The notes below the pieces were generated by a model, which saw nothing but the letters and a program-made list of their open reading frames with translations, was not told the origin of the DNA and did no database searches. From assembly GCA_041941305.1 (NCBI GenBank), contig JBGTQJ010000017.1:93602-157601 (forward strand): a DNA stretch of 64,000 bases. Reading direction: 5' to 3'. A program made the translations under genes and the position numbers. The stretch comes from JANSWP01 sp041941305 (GTDB lineage Bacteria > Bacteroidota > Bacteroidia > Chitinophagales > Saprospiraceae). Positions 63,201 through 64,000 of the stretch are shown in pieces (position 1 is the first letter of the stretch; each line of letters begins with the position of its first letter).

Positions 63201-63681
63201 TCTTCACCTTGCCACTCATGGGAAAGCCAATGACAAGATAGGAGATTATTCCTACCTGGCTTTTACAGAAATAAAAGATTCCATTGAAAATGAATTCCTC
63301 TATGTTCGAGATTTGTACAATCTGAAACTCAATGCAGAAATGGTCGTACTAAGCGCCTGTGAATCCGGCATTGGAGAATTACAAAGAGGAGAGGGCGTTA
63401 TTAGCCTGGCAAGAGGATTCTCTTATGCTGGCGCAAAAAGCATTCTTACTACCCTTTGGAGCGTAAACGATAAAGAAACGAAGAAGCTAATGGAATCCTT
63501 TTACCTAAATATCAAAGCTGGGATGGGGAAGGATGAAGCCCTACATAATGCAAAGCTTGACTTTATTAACAACCGCTCTCATCATAGCGCCCATCCATTC
63601 TATTGGGCAGCCTTTGTGCCACTTGGAAATATGGAACCTATTTATAAAGAGCAACTTACTGTTCCTTCTCGTCACCTGTGA
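60211..63681 (+). CDS. TPR-repeat protein with C-terminal CHAT (caspase-like) domain
   Basis: A 1156-residue protein. A hydrophobic stretch at ~32-47 (FGLFLMLLIVLPYVG) after a long basic N-terminus acts as signal or anchor. Residues ~60-620 hold kinesin-light-chain-type TPR repeats of ~42 residues (IADIYIKRNFCFYERGEIDS, VASAYNQLGNVLSNKKEYKK, EVADNYEAIGSIYLAKGDHK). The C-terminal CHAT domain (~780-1150) has LIIIPDGVLNFIPFETLIS, ILHLATHGKAN with His1003 and VVLSACESGIGELQRGEG with Cys1050, then TLWSVNDKETKKLMESFY. CHAT proteins are clan CD peptidases, some activated through TPR partners. It stands in its own transcription unit. Its 3' end overlaps the decayed MORN gene on the other strand by 26 bp. 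Confidence 0.92.
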   Translation: MELTNYYETSFTSLTQSKWSKRILTLQTTPRFGLFLMLLIVLPYVGKAEKECYSLKPDSLLANEYFQKALVFQDSAYYDSALFYLENATEIFEDADNWEKYVEAYNIMAEIYTWLTDNENLKRVAERARAIGIKQLGQTHPHVGLANMYIGFYHYNHGRAKIAWNYYQRALDISIKALGKKHPQIADIYIKRNFCFYERGEIDSALADLKNAEKIYLEAYGLIHPQTAHSYDCFGFIYYFMGDYDEAIRQALKGLNLKRKVLRVDHPDFTMNFNNLGMFYIQKGDYNKGLEYLLLIPEILKKNYGVHHEHLERSYNNIGYCYGKKGDYDKQLFFAEKALEIQIVNYGEGQPGIEEIYHNMAACYNKKGNYEKAQIYLEKSLPLMIKSGGPDHRNVASAYNQLGNVLSNKKEYKKAQDCYEKEYTIISKIHGEQHPEVAMAIHNLGKSYENAGSLEQALVNYQKALKIRLKVFEEAHPEVADNYEAIGSIYLAKGDHKQAIQFFQKTLEIRLKVLGTKHPEIATSYNHIGEIHLIKKNWVPALESFQEALKCLIPDFQDAQFESNPNLKNVGSKLILLRTLERKAFALHQMWSDSHSSPGKKQQSTSKLKLSLDTYQIAIGLIDSIRLGFNLKASRQELADSSMPLYQRAIRVSNELYKVTQNPDYLEQAFQIVEKSKAFILLEALKDAETKKFAGIPDSLVDYQESLSLDLTFFEQQLMEAKLKKDTARAELYRDYLFKGRREFDKLIKKMERNYPKYYQLKYNVNVASVRNIQKQLLDKNTSLVEYFVGDSSIFVFLVKPNDFQLYEINRNFPLEEWVRQLRKGTYFYQMSGINDQSTYLAYSDTFALASYQLYKKLISPFKAQLSEKLIIIPDGVLNFIPFETLISQQPKESHHFKSHNYLLKQHQISYSFSGTLLEKMSKKKSNATKKLLAFAPSFDESNPSITDVEIKRSELGVLAHNISEVAQINAIIDGDVYIGDEATEENFTRLAEAYQILHLATHGKANDKIGDYSYLAFTEIKDSIENEFLYVRDLYNLKLNAEMVVLSACESGIGELQRGEGVISLARGFSYAGAKSILTTLWSVNDKETKKLMESFYLNIKAGMGKDEALHNAKLDFINNRSHHSAHPFYWAAFVPLGNMEPIYKEQLTVPSRHL

Positions 63682-64000
63682 CTGGCTGCTGATCAATAGG
63701 CTGATCTCCTCCTGAATCTTAACTTTGCTGGTAAATCACTTTTACTACATCTAGTTTCATATTATCTTGAGATTCTTGAATTTCTTGAGCTGATGCTTCA
63801 TTATTGCTTTTATCTGGACTAATTTGATAATAAAAAGAATCGTTATCATCATTTCCTTTGGTCTTGCCGATGCCTTCTGGGTTAATTTCAATTCCTAAGC
63901 CGGTTTCTTTGTCGTTCTCCCAGTGACCATAGTAGAATCGACTATTATCATTTTATATAAATGTGCCAAGGCCATTCATTTTACCCTAAGAGAATTCTCC
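63656..64000 (-). pseudogene. Decayed MORN-repeat gene with in-frame stops (partial)
   Basis: One frame on the minus strand reads as MORN-repeat protein but is broken by stops. From the right edge it gives GEFS, TAG (63986-63988), GKMNGLGTFI, TAA (63953-63955), then NDNSRFYYGHWENDKETGLG and IEINPEGIGK. It continues hydrophilic to TAA (63719-63721), after which DSGGDQPIDQQPVTGDEKEQ runs in the same frame to a final TAA (63656-63658). GKMNGLGTF and YYGHWENDKETGLG are typical MORN units. There are no frameshifts, only nonsense codons, so decay looks recent. The gene's 5' part is outside the window. Confidence 0.65.

Overview
The window reads as a chromosomal segment of a Bacteroidota bacterium, most likely a Saprospiria-type lineage (inference). 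The evidence is type IX secretion (T9SS) type A sorting tails on several large secreted proteins, an ECF sigma factor followed by a membrane/barrel protein, PKD, HYR and dockerin-like extracellular modules, a CarboxypepD_reg outer-membrane barrel protein, promoters of the TTG-N17/18-TAnnTTTG type, and AT-rich DNA. I see no rRNA, tRNA, CRISPR array, transposase, phage or plasmid module.

Layout. 1-2.5 kb: partial membrane/barrel protein and ECF sigma factor (minus), DinB-like protein (plus). 2.5-12.8 kb: secreted proteins (HYR/dockerin protein, two tandem arylsulfotransferase-like paralogues, PKD/glycine-rich adhesin). 13.4-17.6 kb: repeat lipoprotein, Spy/CpxP-like protein with an outer-membrane barrel partner. 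17.8-21.5 kb: caspase-TPR protein and alpha/beta hydrolase (minus). 21.6-26.8 kb: pyrR-pyrB and a giant exported coiled-coil protein. 27.2-36.6 kb: DUF2891 lipoprotein, TPR-like cytoplasmic protein, BNR/sortilin-like propeller, PhoD phosphatase, a 5'-truncated AHSA1 remnant, a PD-(D/E)XK-like protein. 36.7-43.9 kb: SNF2 helicase, sugar isomerase/epimerase-like protein, MATE transporter, small exported protein, NrtR-like Nudix regulator. 44.3-47.2 kb: TPR hybrid histidine kinase with AraC output. 47.6-63.7 kb: a run of exported proteins on the plus strand, followed by a decayed MORN-repeat gene at the right edge.

The most interesting block is 47.6-63.7 kb. Three consecutive genes share a gap-free ~160-residue N-terminus (export signal plus a TANFOR-like domain) and a conserved DNA leader directly before the ATG, but have unrelated C-termini. 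The middle one ends in a domain with a GHG histidine and a MHCWG cysteine in the order expected of clan CD (caspase-fold) peptidases. They are followed by a lamin-tail/clostripain protein with a T9SS tail, a tail-fibre-like repeat protein and a TPR-CHAT protein. With the caspase-TPR gene at 17.8 kb, four distinct clan-CD-like proteins lie in one window. The hybrid sensor kinase is divergent from this block and could control it (inference).

A second theme is palindromic DNA. At least seven intergenic spacers hold long fold-back structures, none of them between divergent genes. Two (13.05 and 23.18 kb) are diverged copies of one MITE-like element, one of which carries an extra nested inverted segment in both arms.
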